Shown here piece by piece: positions 17,355 through 27,120 of a DNA stretch of 64,000 bases; position 1 is the first letter of the stretch, and every line of letters starts with the position of its first letter. The notes beneath the pieces are model-generated. The model ran no database searches and was not told the DNA's origin. It saw nothing but the letters and a program-made list of their open reading frames with translations. Location: assembly GCA_016490735.1 (NCBI GenBank), contig JAEMWC010000158.1, positions 163,501-227,500 of the forward strand. Direction: 5' to 3'. The DNA comes from Pachyseris speciosa. Taxonomy: Eukaryota > Cnidaria > Anthozoa > Scleractinia > Pachyseridae. A program made the translations under genes and the position numbers.

Positions 17355-18047
17355 ATGAACATGGAAAAGTCGAAAAGTGACGGTCAACAGCAAGATTTTT
17401 CACAGCCATGGAAATTCAGTGATGTTGTTCTCGTCGTAGAAGATGAGCGATTCCATGTTAATCGAGCTGTGCTTGCACTGTATTCGCCATTCTTTGACAA
17501 AATGTTTACATCGGATTTTCTAGAGAAAGAGAAGAAAGAAATCTCTCTGCCTGGCAAGTTATCGATTGAAGTTAAAGAATTGCTTTTGGTTATTTATCCG
17601 CCTTCGCCAAAGCCTATAACCGAGGAGAACTGTCACTTCCTTGTAAAGCTTGCTGATGAGTATCAGATTGACGTTATTGTCCAGAGATGCGAAGATTTTC
17701 TTGTTGCCAAACTGAAAACGAAACCAAAAGATGTCTTCCTCGGAGAGCTGATATTTGCCCAGAAATACAATCTTAATACGCTGAGGAAGGCGGCTATTGA
17801 TCAAGCTCAAAATCTCAGCCTAGGCGAGCTAAAAAGAAACGAGGTGTATGACCAAATTGAGGCGGGGAATCTAAAAGAGATTTTGGAAGGTATTATCATG
17901 CGGCTGGAGAGAGAATTACAATCTGAAAGAAGCAAATTAGGCAGTGGAGCGCAAGAGTTCGGCAGTGGAGCACAAGTGTTCGCCATTGGAGCACAAGTAT
18001 TCGGCATACCGCCGCAAGAACCTGCCGGCAGAAATTTGCCACAGTAA
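17355..18047 (+). CDS. Small BTB/POZ-domain protein, copy BTB1
   Basis: 230 residues from ATG 17355, the start shared with BTB2; an in-frame ATG at 17307 would add 16 residues with no support in the paralogue. The BTB fold spans about residues 17-115 (KFSDVVLVVEDERFHVNRAV, then VLALYSPFFDKMF and EELL-type helices), followed by a short BACK-like helical part to about 190. BTB domains dimerise and often recruit Cullin-3 ligases; whether this one does is unknown. The C-terminus carries an extra tail absent from BTB2, built from imperfect 24-bp repeats encoding GSGAQEF/GSGAQVF/AIGAQVF. Single exon. Confidence 0.82.
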   Translation: MNMEKSKSDGQQQDFSQPWKFSDVVLVVEDERFHVNRAVLALYSPFFDKMFTSDFLEKEKKEISLPGKLSIEVKELLLVIYPPSPKPITEENCHFLVKLADEYQIDVIVQRCEDFLVAKLKTKPKDVFLGELIFAQKYNLNTLRKAAIDQAQNLSLGELKRNEVYDQIEAGNLKEILEGIIMRLERELQSERSKLGSGAQEFGSGAQVFAIGAQVFGIPPQEPAGRNLPQ

Positions 18048-18684
18048 TACCCAAAAATATAAGAACCTGTTTAGCCAAGCAGGATCAAGCAGGTTCTTAT
18101 ACAGGTGGGTTACGTGTTATAAATTAGCCCTCTTTGCCTCATTTTCATAAATATTTTCCACATGTTGACTGAGGCAAAGGGGTAATTAACATGTAAACAA
18201 AAGGATAAAAAATTGACTGCCATTTTGGAATAAGGTGTGTGAGTGAAGTGAAAGATGCCGAGAGGTAGACGCAGGAAATAGATGACATGTAACATGTTCT
18301 TGTTGGTTGTGTGTTGTTGAAAAAAATTATCAATTGCTGTGGAAGCGCGTGTCTTCAACACATTAGGACAAGATAATCAAAGACCTTACATGATCTGAAA
18401 TGGTATCTTGTCCCATGCAGTACATTGCTTGGGTCCCAGCATGACTTTTTGTGTAGGATACCTGTGGTATCCCACACTACTGCTATCGGCTACTCATCGG
18501 TACAAAGCGAACTAGCTTAGCTAGGCAGGTAACATGCAACATTCCGACCTTTACCCGGAGCTGTTCGAAAGAGAACGACGATATTTGACTGGACACACTG
18601 ATACCGACCACTACCCGTAACTGTTTGACTGAGAACGAAATCGCTTCAAAATTGATTGATTTATCGAACGGAATTCTCACAGAA
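18048..18684. other. Non-coding stretch with AAGAACCTG hairpin
   Basis: At 18057-18100 ATAAGAACCTG and CAGGTTCTTAT form an inverted pair. A related AAGAACCTGCTT word occurs at 22388-22399, so this may be a short dispersed repeat. GGTATCCCACACT at 18467 recurs at 21071. No gene seen. Confidence 0.45.
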
Positions 18685-19890
18685 AGCCGTAGAAAACGGC
18701 ATGCACTAAAACCAGCAACATTGGAACACCGGAACACCCTGGAACAGCGGAACACCGGAACACCGGAACACCACGGAACACCGAAACACCCCGGAACACC
18801 AGAACAGCCGCAACACCAGAACACCCCGGAACACCGGAACACCGAATTTGACGGTGTTGTTATGTTTTCCCATTACAGACCATGTAAAAAATAAAATATA
18901 AATGTAATTTGTTTACCCACGTAACACAAAGAGCTTAGAAGCAGGCGCTAAAAATATAAAAAGTAAAAAGACAGAAAGAAAGAACGAATAAATAAAAATA
19001 AAGAAATAAGTAAATAAAGAAATAAAGAAATAAGCAGGTAAAGAGGTAACGAAAGGAACAAATAAAGAAACAAAAAGGAAGCCCCCCCCCTCCCCCCCTA
19101 ATCTCAGACGCAAAATTCCACTCCCGTAGAAGTAAGTTGTAGCTTTTAAAACTTTTTTTACTGTTTTAAGAAGCCAAATGGGACGTTGAACAAATTAACA
19201 AGACTAACAGATTTCAGTGGTTATACACCAAAATGACCATCATGCATTTGGGGTATTCACGCGACCATTTGAAAATTTGTTGAGACTGTGATCACTTAAG
19301 GGGAACTGGAATGGTGGAATGGCACTCGCCTCCCACCAATGTGACCCGGGTTCGCTCCCCGGACCCGCCGTCATATGAAGATAGTTGTTTGTTTTTCTCC
19401 GGGTTCTCCGGTTTTCCTCCCTCCACAAAAACCAACACTTCTAAATTCTAATTCGATCTTAAACACGTACACTTTATAACGAGCTCTAAGCTCTTCCGTT
19501 ATACGTGGGTAAACAAATTACATTTACAAATTACATTTACAATCGCATGTTTTATTTTTAACTTGTAATTAGTCAGGAGCCCATTACTGGTGATGGGCTC
19601 CTGAATTAGTTGATTAAATCAGGGCCACAAGTTTATTAGCCTGTGGCTATTACGTGCTATCCTGGATAAATAAAGTCTTTATTATTATTCTTATTCTTAT
19701 TCTTATTCTTATTCTTATTATTATTATTTATTTTTATTTTTTTATTTTTTATAATTTTTTTTACATGGTCTGTAATGGCAAAACAAAAGAACACTGTCAA
19801 ATCCGGTGTTCCGGTGTTCCAGTGTTCCGGTATTCTTGTGTTCCGGTGTTCCGGTGTTCCTGGTTTTAGTACATGCCGTAGAAAACATTT
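18685..19890. mobile_element. 1.2 kb inverted-repeat element whose arms carry a GGAACACC minisatellite
   Basis: The left arm (about 18685-18900) and right arm (about 19738-19890) are inverted copies. Both contain the GCCGTAGAAAAC...CATG edge, the minisatellite (GGAACACC units at 18719-18845; GGTGTTCC units at 19803-19862), and an AT-rich end with TTACAGACCATGTAAAAAA. A second inverted pair lies inside (AATTTGTTTACCCACGT at about 18907 and its complement at about 19503). The left arm has about twice as many minisatellite units as the right. A purine-rich tract (18955-19080) and a SINE lie between. No coding capacity. Confidence 0.7.
19303..19745 (+). mobile_element. tRNA-derived SINE with ATT/TTCTTA tail
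   Basis: The head (19303-19372) has an A-box-like TGGTGGAATGG and a B-box-like GGTTCGCTCC. A CTCCGGGTTCTCCGGTTTTC block follows (19398-19417), then a 3' end, GATAAATAAAGTCTTTATT, and a TTATTC-rich microsatellite (19678-19735). The CTCCGG block also occurs, reversed, in the repeat at 39903-40090. It lies inside the larger inverted element. Confidence 0.6.
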
Positions 19891-19936
19891 TATCGGGGGA
19901 AGATTTGTGTCACGTGTTAGGCAACCAGAGTCATCA

Positions 19937-20293
19937 TGGTTGTTTACCATTTACCACAAATTCCCGGAAATTCCAGTTGGAATGTAAATGGTAAACGTTT
20001 TTTTGGTTCGTCCCACTGGAAAATTCCCGGGACAAACGGGAGTTCTGAAAAGGTAGTCCTGTTTTCCCGGTTGGGACGTTCCCGATGGAAATTCGTTTAC
20101 CATTTAGAAGTTTCTGTGTTTCGTACTAGTTTCAGTCCTCTTGGCTTTTGGCCGAGCGTAATCTATCCAATCAGCGAGCGCGACGTGATAATCCGGAAAT
20201 TTTAGGCAAATGGTAAACAAAACGTACCATTCCTTCAGAACGAAAATTCCCAACCGAAATTTCCGGAATTTTTTTCTAAATGGTAAACAACCC
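19937..20293. mobile_element. MITE, TGGTTGTTTACCATTT termini
   Basis: It starts TGGTTGTTTACCATTTACCA and ends TAAATGGTAAACAACC, an inverted pair of about 16 bp. Extra GTTTACCATTT or AAATGGTAAAC words occur inside at about 19985, 20095 and 20210. No open frame of note. Confidence 0.72.
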
Positions 20294-20835
20294 ATATTTC
20301 AGTCGATCATTTACATAGGCGGATGTTTATGGCTCTTCGATGTTTCGACATTTCTTCAGCCAGCGTGTAAGAAAACTTGGTTTTACCATTTTGCGGCAAT
20401 GTTAACATAAAAAAACAGCGCTTATTCTAAGGCAAACAAGAAAGACGTTTTTGAGCTTATTTCACATTGCCATGCGGTTGAAAGCCGAACAGCAATTTGC
20501 TTTATTGAATGTTATCTCATGTTATCTAAGCTTTGTGATAAAATTCTAAAGTCTTTGGTAACAAAAACAACAACTGAACAGTAAGTCAGAGGGAGCGAAA
20601 TTCAAATCTATCTCGAGATGAAAATAGCAACTGGTTATGATGACTGTTCGCAATTACTCAGTGTGACTGTAATTATCAACAAGTTGAAAAGGCGAAAGGT
20701 AAAAGCATGTTATGATGTTCGCTTAACATCCGAACAGCCTGCGCCGGTTTCGCGGTGAAGTGATTTTACTGGTTTTTCCACCCAGTGATTCAGTCAAATA
20801 ACGGACCTCAACAAGCGTTGATTACAGCCAGCTAA
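20294..20835. other. Unassigned non-coding stretch
   Basis: I see no gene, clear inverted repeat or microsatellite in this interval; it lies between two MITEs. Confidence 0.4.
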
Positions 20836-21052
20836 GGCCTGTTCAAAGGTCGCGCTATTGCAGTGCCGAACTATTAGAATTCGAGAATTAAATTTGAGTG
20901 GCATGACGTTTAAAATCTTCCAGTTCGGCAGGTTGAATTTGTTGCCACTGAATTAAAATTCGACGTTTCAACCAGTGCTGCCCTATAGTCGTACCACTCT
21001 GGGTCGATCAACTGAGTTCGGCATGGCAGTAGCAAGACGTTTGCAACAGGCC
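20836..21052. mobile_element. PIF/Harbinger-like MITE, TAA target
   Basis: The ends are GGCCTGTTCAAAGGTCG and GACGTTTGCAACAGGCC, with TAA at 20833-20835 and 21053-21055 as a 3-bp target duplication. Internal words (GACGTTT, GCAGTAGCA) match the bigger element at 15413-17185, so it is the same family. Confidence 0.7.
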
Positions 21053-21119
21053 TAAGCTGATAGTACTTTGGTATCCCACACTTGTAGCCATTGATGTGAG
21101 GCGGCTCCGTGCCAGTTTA

Positions 21120-21672
21120 AAATACTAAATGACGACACCGCGCCCGACCTCAGGAACTCTTTTGTTAGAAAGAATGTTGATCAGACTAATAACCATCTTA
21201 GAAATAGTGCTACAGATCTGACACTTCCTAAACGGAAGAGAGAGTTTCTAAAAAGAAGTTTCAAATACAGCGGTGCGATGCTTTGGAACCAACTCCTAAA
21301 TGAAGCAAATCTAACGGAATCGATAATCAGCTGAATAAATATATCAAAACGTAATTGGGTCATGTCATGCTATATAGTCTTGGGTTAGTCATGTCCTAGC
21401 TATCCTAACTTGTCAAGGAAAACTTGCTCGTCTGTAACCGGCTTTAAATACTTTTTAATATCTAGTTTATAACTGTTAGTTTTCGTTCTTGGCTGAATTT
21501 TCGTAGTTTTAGATTTATCATATTATTAATCTCGTATTATTAGCTTTAGTTTTTTCTTTATGTCTGTATAAACACGCCCTCCATGGAAACCAGCTAGGTG
21601 TTGTTGGGGCTAGCGTGTTTCTTGATTGAAATAAAGTATACCTACCCTGCCTACCTACCTACCTACCTACCT
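21120..21672 (+). mobile_element. LINE 3' end (non-LTR retrotransposon ORF2 tail), degraded
   Basis: From about 21204 to 21333 the plus strand reads as the C-terminus of a CR1/L2-like ORF2 (RKREFLKRSFKYSGAMLWNQ, then an in-frame stop). A 3' UTR follows with TGAAATAAAGTATACCTACC and a (CTAC)n tail at 21647-21671. The 5' part of the element is missing, as usual for LINE insertions. Confidence 0.65.
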
Positions 21673-22967
21673 GCAAAGGGCCCTTTGCCGAAATCCAACG
21701 CGATGTTGTTTCCTAGGATAATTTTTTTTTTTTTGCCTTGATTTATGACAACAAAAGGCACTCTGGCAAAGCCGCAGTACAATCCTCTATCCCGTCCTTT
21801 TTTTTTTGCCACAGCCCATAATCGGGCATTTCAGTCGGAAATTCTCAATGAACTTTCACGAAAATCTTTCTCGTCATCTGCTGAGTCTACTCTATTTCTA
21901 TGTAAAATTATAAAGAATACTACTACTTCAATGTTGGATGAAAATGTTTGATCTAGATCAAACATGGAAAGAATAAATGCAATGTTGAGAGAGGTGGCTA
22001 AACGGTCAAACACGATGTTGGGTGAAAATATTTAATCATTATTTGATTGTTAAATTTGTTTTCGAACAAACATACGCTTTTTGTATTGTTTTTGAACCGC
22101 GGTCAATTCCTGTTGACTGCTCTAAACATAAAATATTGGCGCAAGGAAAGCCATGCGAAGTTGCTCAATGCCAATAAAAAAAAAATAATAATAATGTGGA
22201 GCTCCGCTATAAGGCTTGGCTAAATATATATATTAATACACCGTTGTGAAAAAACACTGTATATTTTAAGACCAAACCCAAGTTTATTTGTCTTTCTGGT
22301 AATCAACAGCCATATCTCCTTCATAGAAATTAAAAACCTAATTAAGAACCTACTCAGCCAAAATTGCCAATAACTACCCCAAAATACAAGAACCTGCTTT
22401 GGCAGACTTCAAAAATGTAGGTTTTTAAAATTGTAACATTCATTTCATCTCTTTCCAAGAATACAAATCTTCCATAGTAATTTTTAATTTAATGTTTCGC
22501 CAGCATCAATATTAAGTAAAGCTTTTAATCAATTTAATGACCGTACCCGTATGTCTGCCTGCTCACCAAAGGGAAAAGACAACTGGGCGAAGCGAACTTC
22601 CTGCCTTTTTGTAAACAAAGGGGGTCACGTTTTATCCATTTAAGGTTATGGATCTGTTATCGTTCGGAAATCCACTTAACCGTGCGTTTTGTTTAATAAG
22701 ACGATGTTAAAGGGTGGGTCTTGTTTATGTGATTTTCAATATTGTTCAATAAACAATAGTTGAAGCAAGAATTGCGTAGGCGTGTTGTCTGATTAAGGAG
22801 TTTACAGGATGGGCTTCTTCTGTATTGTTTACTGAAAAAAGTATTTCACAATTTAATTACCGAGAACTCTGAAAGGAAGACGATGGCGATTGAAAAGTGT
22901 GATTCTATTTTTAAGATGAATTTTAACGAGTTGCAACAGTATATAATCCAGGGACTTAAACGCTAGA
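21673..22967. other. Repeat-derived and 5'-flanking sequence before EF-hand A2
   Basis: 21930-22030 holds ATGTTGGATGAAAATGTTTG and GATCTAGATCAAACATGG, words shared with 50790-50910, so part of a dispersed element. An A-rich stretch is at 22178-22195. From about 22600 onward the sequence appears unique and includes a TATATAA box at 22940-22946, 101 bp before the EF-hand A2 ATG, the likely core promoter of that gene. Confidence 0.5.
22940..22946 (+). promoter_or_regulatory. TATA box of EF-hand A2
   Basis: TATATAA lies about 100 bp before the EF-hand A2 ATG. An ATG at 22968 opens a short out-of-frame upstream frame that overlaps the EF-hand start and stops near 23079. TTATTTTCAG at 22995-23004 could be a splice acceptor. 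The corresponding region upstream of EF-hand A1 has been replaced by the Polinton. Confidence 0.4.
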
Positions 22968-23040
22968 ATGCCAGAAGTATCAAGATCAGAAGAATTATTT
23001 TCAGTGGAAGCGGTTGTTAAACGAAACAAATTTTTTGAAA

Positions 23041-23526
23041 ATGCAAGCAGGTCTCAGCTATTTCGACAAAGGAGCTCCTGAGATTGCTGTTCGCAGTCTG
23101 TTTGATAAGTACGATGCAAACAGGAATGGGAAACTCGAGGGACACGAAATGCAGACTTTGCTGGAAGATCTTGGCCTCAGCCCGGAACAGTCATGGGTGT
23201 ATTTTCTGCTGTTAGACAAAAATGGAGATCATGACATATCCTTTGAAGAATTCAACGATTGGCTTCTTAGCGGCGAACACTTCGAGGTTTTGAACAACGA
23301 GGCAAAGTTTCACAGCCTTTCGAAAGCTTTAAACTATTTCAAGAGATTTGACACTGATGATAGTGACACGCTTGACCGGGCACAGTTCGAACGGATGATG
23401 AATTTTTTCGGTTACGGCGCGATCAACATGGACAAGGCCTTCGCGAAGGTGGATAAAGACAACAATGGAGCTGTGTCATTCTGGGAGTTCATGCTGTGGC
23501 TCAAGTGGGTCCCAGTTGTTAACTAG
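23041..23526 (+). CDS. Four-EF-hand calcium-binding protein, copy A2
   Basis: 161 residues from ATG 23041. The four loops match those of A1: DANRNGKLEGHE, DKNGDHDISFEE, DTDDSDTLDRAQ (Gln at position 12) and DKDNNGAVSFWE. Few residues differ from A1, mostly conservative (AG for EG at 3-4, LSG for RSG, NEA for NKA). Predicted small cytosolic calcium buffer or sensor; family not named. A TATA box lies 100 bp upstream, so this copy keeps its promoter, in contrast with A1. Confidence 0.87.
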   Translation: MQAGLSYFDKGAPEIAVRSLFDKYDANRNGKLEGHEMQTLLEDLGLSPEQSWVYFLLLDKNGDHDISFEEFNDWLLSGEHFEVLNNEAKFHSLSKALNYFKRFDTDDSDTLDRAQFERMMNFFGYGAINMDKAFAKVDKDNNGAVSFWEFMLWLKWVPVVN

Positions 23527-24552
23527 CTGATGACAAACGGATGAAGATTAAGGTGATAAAGACGGTGTAAATGAGATAAGCCTCCTTAATCATTTTCCAG
23601 TCATGATAAGATTGTAGAAGTTTGAGCATTCAAGTGAAAGCTACTAGCCAGTATTTTCCTGTGGTTTTGCATTCGGTTTCCATTTATGCCAAGCAGAAGC
23701 TAACAAAACTTTTTAACATACGTACGCCTTACACCTTACTTTTTACATAAAGCGGCTCATGAAGTTTTAGTGAACTTTGAAAGGGAAACTGAGGGCGTGA
23801 TTAATTCTTTGATTGCACTCTCGTGATAAGACGGCCATGTTGGTGCCAAAACAATAGAAAATGTAGCTCAAGGTTTGCATTATAATAGAGTCAAATTCCC
23901 AAAAGACTTTTTCGCTATTGTTCTTTCCACCTACATGCACCGTTACGTCAGGTGCTGTCAAGATGTACCCTCTGAGAGGGGAGAACTTTTTGAACGCTTC
24001 TTTTGTGTACTGATTCACTCTGAGAAGCATTCAGTATCCATGCAACAAAAGTTGGGAATCGCGAATACTACACCTCCAGCACGCGCTACCAATACTGAAT
24101 AGCTTCCATCTGATTCATGAATCTCCCTCACAAAGAATTGTATATAATATAGTTCTCTATCGGTATAACATTTTTATTAGAATATATATATGCAAAGAGA
24201 ACTTGCGCAAGGTTTTTCACTCAATCGTTTTTCGTACACTTAACGACGCATGAAATTCCAGTAAACACGACTTGTATATTTTAACTAGAGATGTTCTTTA
24301 TTCTAATACACATCCTTATTTCGATGGACTCTTATTCTTTGGTAAATAGAACTTGCACTGACACATTTAAATCAAAGTTATGAAAATAGGAATGATTATC
24401 TGTACCTGCCTCTACGGTTTCTTGTTGTTGTTACTGAACCTGCAAAATGATCTTATAAGTGGTCGGAAAATCGAACTGCTCTGCAAACTGTGTTTCGATT
24501 TTGGGGTCAAGTGAAACCGGCTTGACGTTATACTGTAAAAACCCTTTGTATA
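23527..24552. other. Intergenic sequence shared with copy 1
   Basis: Near-identical to 10005-11030, with small indels (for example a GAGAA insertion near 23980). No gene is supported. Confidence 0.6.
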
Positions 24553-24768
24553 GGCCCTGGCAAACGAGTACACATTGTTGCAAACACATTGTTGCTCATG
24601 ATGTTTCTTGGGTGAGCAAACGAGCGTGACACAACGCAAATGTTGTGTTTCCATACTGCGCAAACTGGGAAACATTTGTTGAGAACGCAAATTTTGTGTC
24701 GGCAACAAATGTTGCGCGCTCGGGCAAACATGGAAACATTTGTATCCGCAACAACGTTTGCCAGGGTC
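24553..24768. mobile_element. MITE, GGCCCTGGCAAACG termini (copy 2 of the shared insertion)
   Basis: Same element and position as 11031-11246 in copy 1, with a few substitutions. Shared presence dates it before the duplication. Confidence 0.8.
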
Positions 24769-24771
24769 TTA

Positions 24772-25088
24772 TGCACATGTCATCGGCTTCCCCGTGGGGT
24801 CGACCCCCGGGCTAACTAGGGGGATGGTAAAATCTTGAGTAATTTCCCTGGGGGTCGGGAAATCTCTCAAGACAAAGTCCCCTGGGTTAGATGTCTCTCA
24901 GCTGAAAATTCCCGTGACATCCTTTTCACACTTGTGAATTCCCCCACCCCCTAATCTTTGATCGTAGAACAATGTCAACATTTCCCCTACCCTCGGGCAA
25001 AGAATCCTGTCCATCTCTTTGTATTCCCCCACATATCTCCCTGGTAGGCCCGGGGGTCGACCCCACGGGGAAGCTGATGACATGTGGA
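24772..25088. mobile_element. MITE, TGCACATGTCATCGGCTTCC termini (copy 2 only)
   Basis: Inverted ends of about 34 bp (CACATGTCATCGGCTTCCCC on the left, its complement with one mismatch on the right). TTA flanks it at 24769-24771 and 25089-25091; copy 1 shows the empty site GGGTCTTATCGCG near 11243-11255. The 3-bp TTA target suggests a PIF/Harbinger-like family. A second member is at 50261-50533 with a TAA target. Confidence 0.8.
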
Positions 25089-25875
25089 TTATCGCGCGAT
25101 CGATGCCGAATTATTTTCATTTTTAGTTTTTCTCTGGAAAGAAGAATGAGAAATTTCAAAGAATTACGAAAATCTTTATGTATATACACCCAAGGAAAAC
25201 TTTGGAGTCTTTAATCGTCTTTTTTTTTTGTTCCACTAAAATCTTAAAAAATTCTGGCATCAAGAGTATACGTGACGCCGGAAAGCCGCAACAAAACTAA
25301 CAGGTTGGAATCAGTTACGTAAAAGGATGCCTCACCGCTTGGTTGAGAGTGATCTTTCCTTTGCATCATTAAATTTCCTGAATTTATGACGCTATCAGCC
25401 AATATCTCGTATTAAAAAAAGACAACGAATGTTCTCAGTTAATACTTCCCAGAATTTACTGCCGTAACAGAATTTTTTTGACAGAAAAAAAATGAACCCC
25501 AAACTCTCGGTTGATTTTGATAAATTCCCCAATTCTCTAGTCTATAACTTGGATGTAAGAAAGTTTAGAAGTTCAGCCTGATTCCGGGGCTAGACGAGAA
25601 AAATTTTCCGTTCGAGAGGTAATAATATTATTATGTCATGGTTCATGATAGCTCACGAAAGAAATCGTGCAAGCGAACATGAAACAGAAGTCATGTGAGG
25701 TGGCTGGTCACACGTGACTTGATTCTGACGTTAGAAATCGTGATTATAAAAGCGACTTGCAAATCGCATATTAACCTTTAAACTCTTGAAGGAAGCGAAA
25801 ACGTCAACAAAACTATATCAGGACATATAAAGAAAGAAGTTTTAGTTGAAAGAAGACGGTTGAAAGTCGTCAAAA
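25089..25875. other. 5' flank of EF-hand B2, shared with copy 1
   Basis: Matches segments of 11247-12300 and 12705-12810 and then 14275-14368, allowing for the insertions in copy 1. CATATTAACCTTTAAACTCT (about 25767-25786) is the uninterrupted target of the TTAA element. No separate gene is seen. Confidence 0.5.
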
Positions 25876-26379
25876 ATGCAGGCCGGCCATACGTATTTCG
25901 CCCGCGACGCACCAGAAGTCGCTGTTCACAGTCTGTTCGAAAAATACGACGTCGAAAAAAATGGAAAACTCGACGAAGCAGAACTAAAAGAATTGCTAGA
26001 AGGTGATTTGGGTTTGAGCCCCGAACAGTCTTGCATTTATCGGTTGATGTTAGACCAAGCCGGCGAACATTGTGTCACTTACGAGGAATTTTCCAACTGG
26101 CTACGAAGTGGAGAAGGCTTTGAAAACATCAACAACAAAGCCAAGTTTGAGAAACTGTGCCTTGCGTTGGAGATATTTAAGACATTTGATCAGGACGATA
26201 GTGATACTTTGGACATACAGCAGTTTGAAAAGTTGATTTCATTGCTTGGATATCGCAATGTTAAATCTAAGGATCTTTTTGAGGAGTTGAACAGCCATCA
26301 CAATGGAAAGCTGTCTTTTTGGGAGTTTATGAAATGGCTGAATTGGGTTCCCATTGAAGCGTATGACAAAAAAACATGA
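25876..26379 (+). CDS. Four-EF-hand-type protein, copy B2
   Basis: 167 residues from ATG 25876, single exon. Loops: 1 DVEKNGKLDEAE (canonical), 2 DQAGEHCVTYEE (degenerate, Cys in the loop), 3 DQDDSDTLDIQQ (Gln at position 12), 4 NSHHNGKLSFWE (Asn at position 1, two His). It has roughly one good calcium site and three altered ones, so it may be a weaker or structural relative of EF-hand A. The shared N-terminal GxxYFxxxAPEVAV and C-terminal SFWEFMKWLNWVP blocks show A and B arose by an older duplication. The linked BTB gene follows. Confidence 0.85.
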   Translation: MQAGHTYFARDAPEVAVHSLFEKYDVEKNGKLDEAELKELLEGDLGLSPEQSCIYRLMLDQAGEHCVTYEEFSNWLRSGEGFENINNKAKFEKLCLALEIFKTFDQDDSDTLDIQQFEKLISLLGYRNVKSKDLFEELNSHHNGKLSFWEFMKWLNWVPIEAYDKKT

Positions 26380-27120
26380 CTGAACTCATTCGACTCGTAT
26401 GATTTATATTTATGCACCACGAGAACGTATTAACTCTAAGCCAAAGTTCATTTTTAATTGTGAAGGATAATTCGTTTCCTGTTCTTGGAAATATTATATG
26501 AATTAAGGGAGAAAAATCCTTTATTTACTACAGATAGAAGTGAAAAGGAAATTTATTTTATTTTATTTGAAAACCTCCCACTAAGTCATGTACGTAACAT
26601 TTAAATAATTTTAAACGACTCTTGACGAAACGATTCAAATGTAAAACTAATCCGCCGTTGTTTCCTGAAGGTAAAATTCAAGGTAAAAAAATTCTTAATA
26701 TTGTACAATATTATTTGAGACATTTAAAGTAAAAACTATTTTATTGAGCGTATCTTATTGCGATTTTGAGGTCATCTCGTGTTGTTATGGAAATGCGCCC
26801 ACAAAAATAAACATACTTTTTTTTTATCACGTTCCATGTCCACTGAAGTTAACCAATGCAGCTTCAATCCCGCAATTTTTTCCGTCCCACATCTTACCGA
26901 CTATAACTTTTTCTTTCACTACTACAAGTGACGTCTGTCGAATTTAAAATTCATGAATACCTTCGTTATTCAACAGAGTGGTCACACAATTTACAGGGGG
27001 AGTACATTGCACACAAGATCCTTATCAAATATGCTTGCAGATCGTTAAGCCGTCTGCAAATTATTCTAGTTCCTTCTTACGCCATTTTGCTCCGTATTGT
27101 TGATACTACTGAGTTCCCAA
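26380..27120. other. Intergenic, EF-hand B2 to BTB2
   Basis: AT-rich; the first part matches 14955-15410 in copy 1 and the last 110 bp match the sequence before BTB1, which defines where copy 1 took its nested insertion. No gene is supported. Confidence 0.5.

Larger units (their letters stand above)
9479..18050 (+). repeat. Segmental duplication copy 1 (EF-hand A1, EF-hand B1, BTB1)
   Basis: Homologous to 23004-27708 in the same order and orientation: EF-hand A, an intergenic stretch with a shared MITE, EF-hand B, BTB gene. It is longer (8.6 kb against 4.7 kb) because of insertions absent from copy 2: a SINE at 11372-11845, MITE 12318-12700, a 1.46 kb TTAA-flanked element at 12814-14270 and a nested element at 15413-17185. 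Homology starts abruptly at the Polinton end and fades after the BTB stop. Confidence 0.88.

Noticed and set aside
18483..18842. 119-codon frame rich in CSGVPGCFGV repeats
   Set aside because: A translation of the GGAACACC minisatellite; any frame through it stays open.
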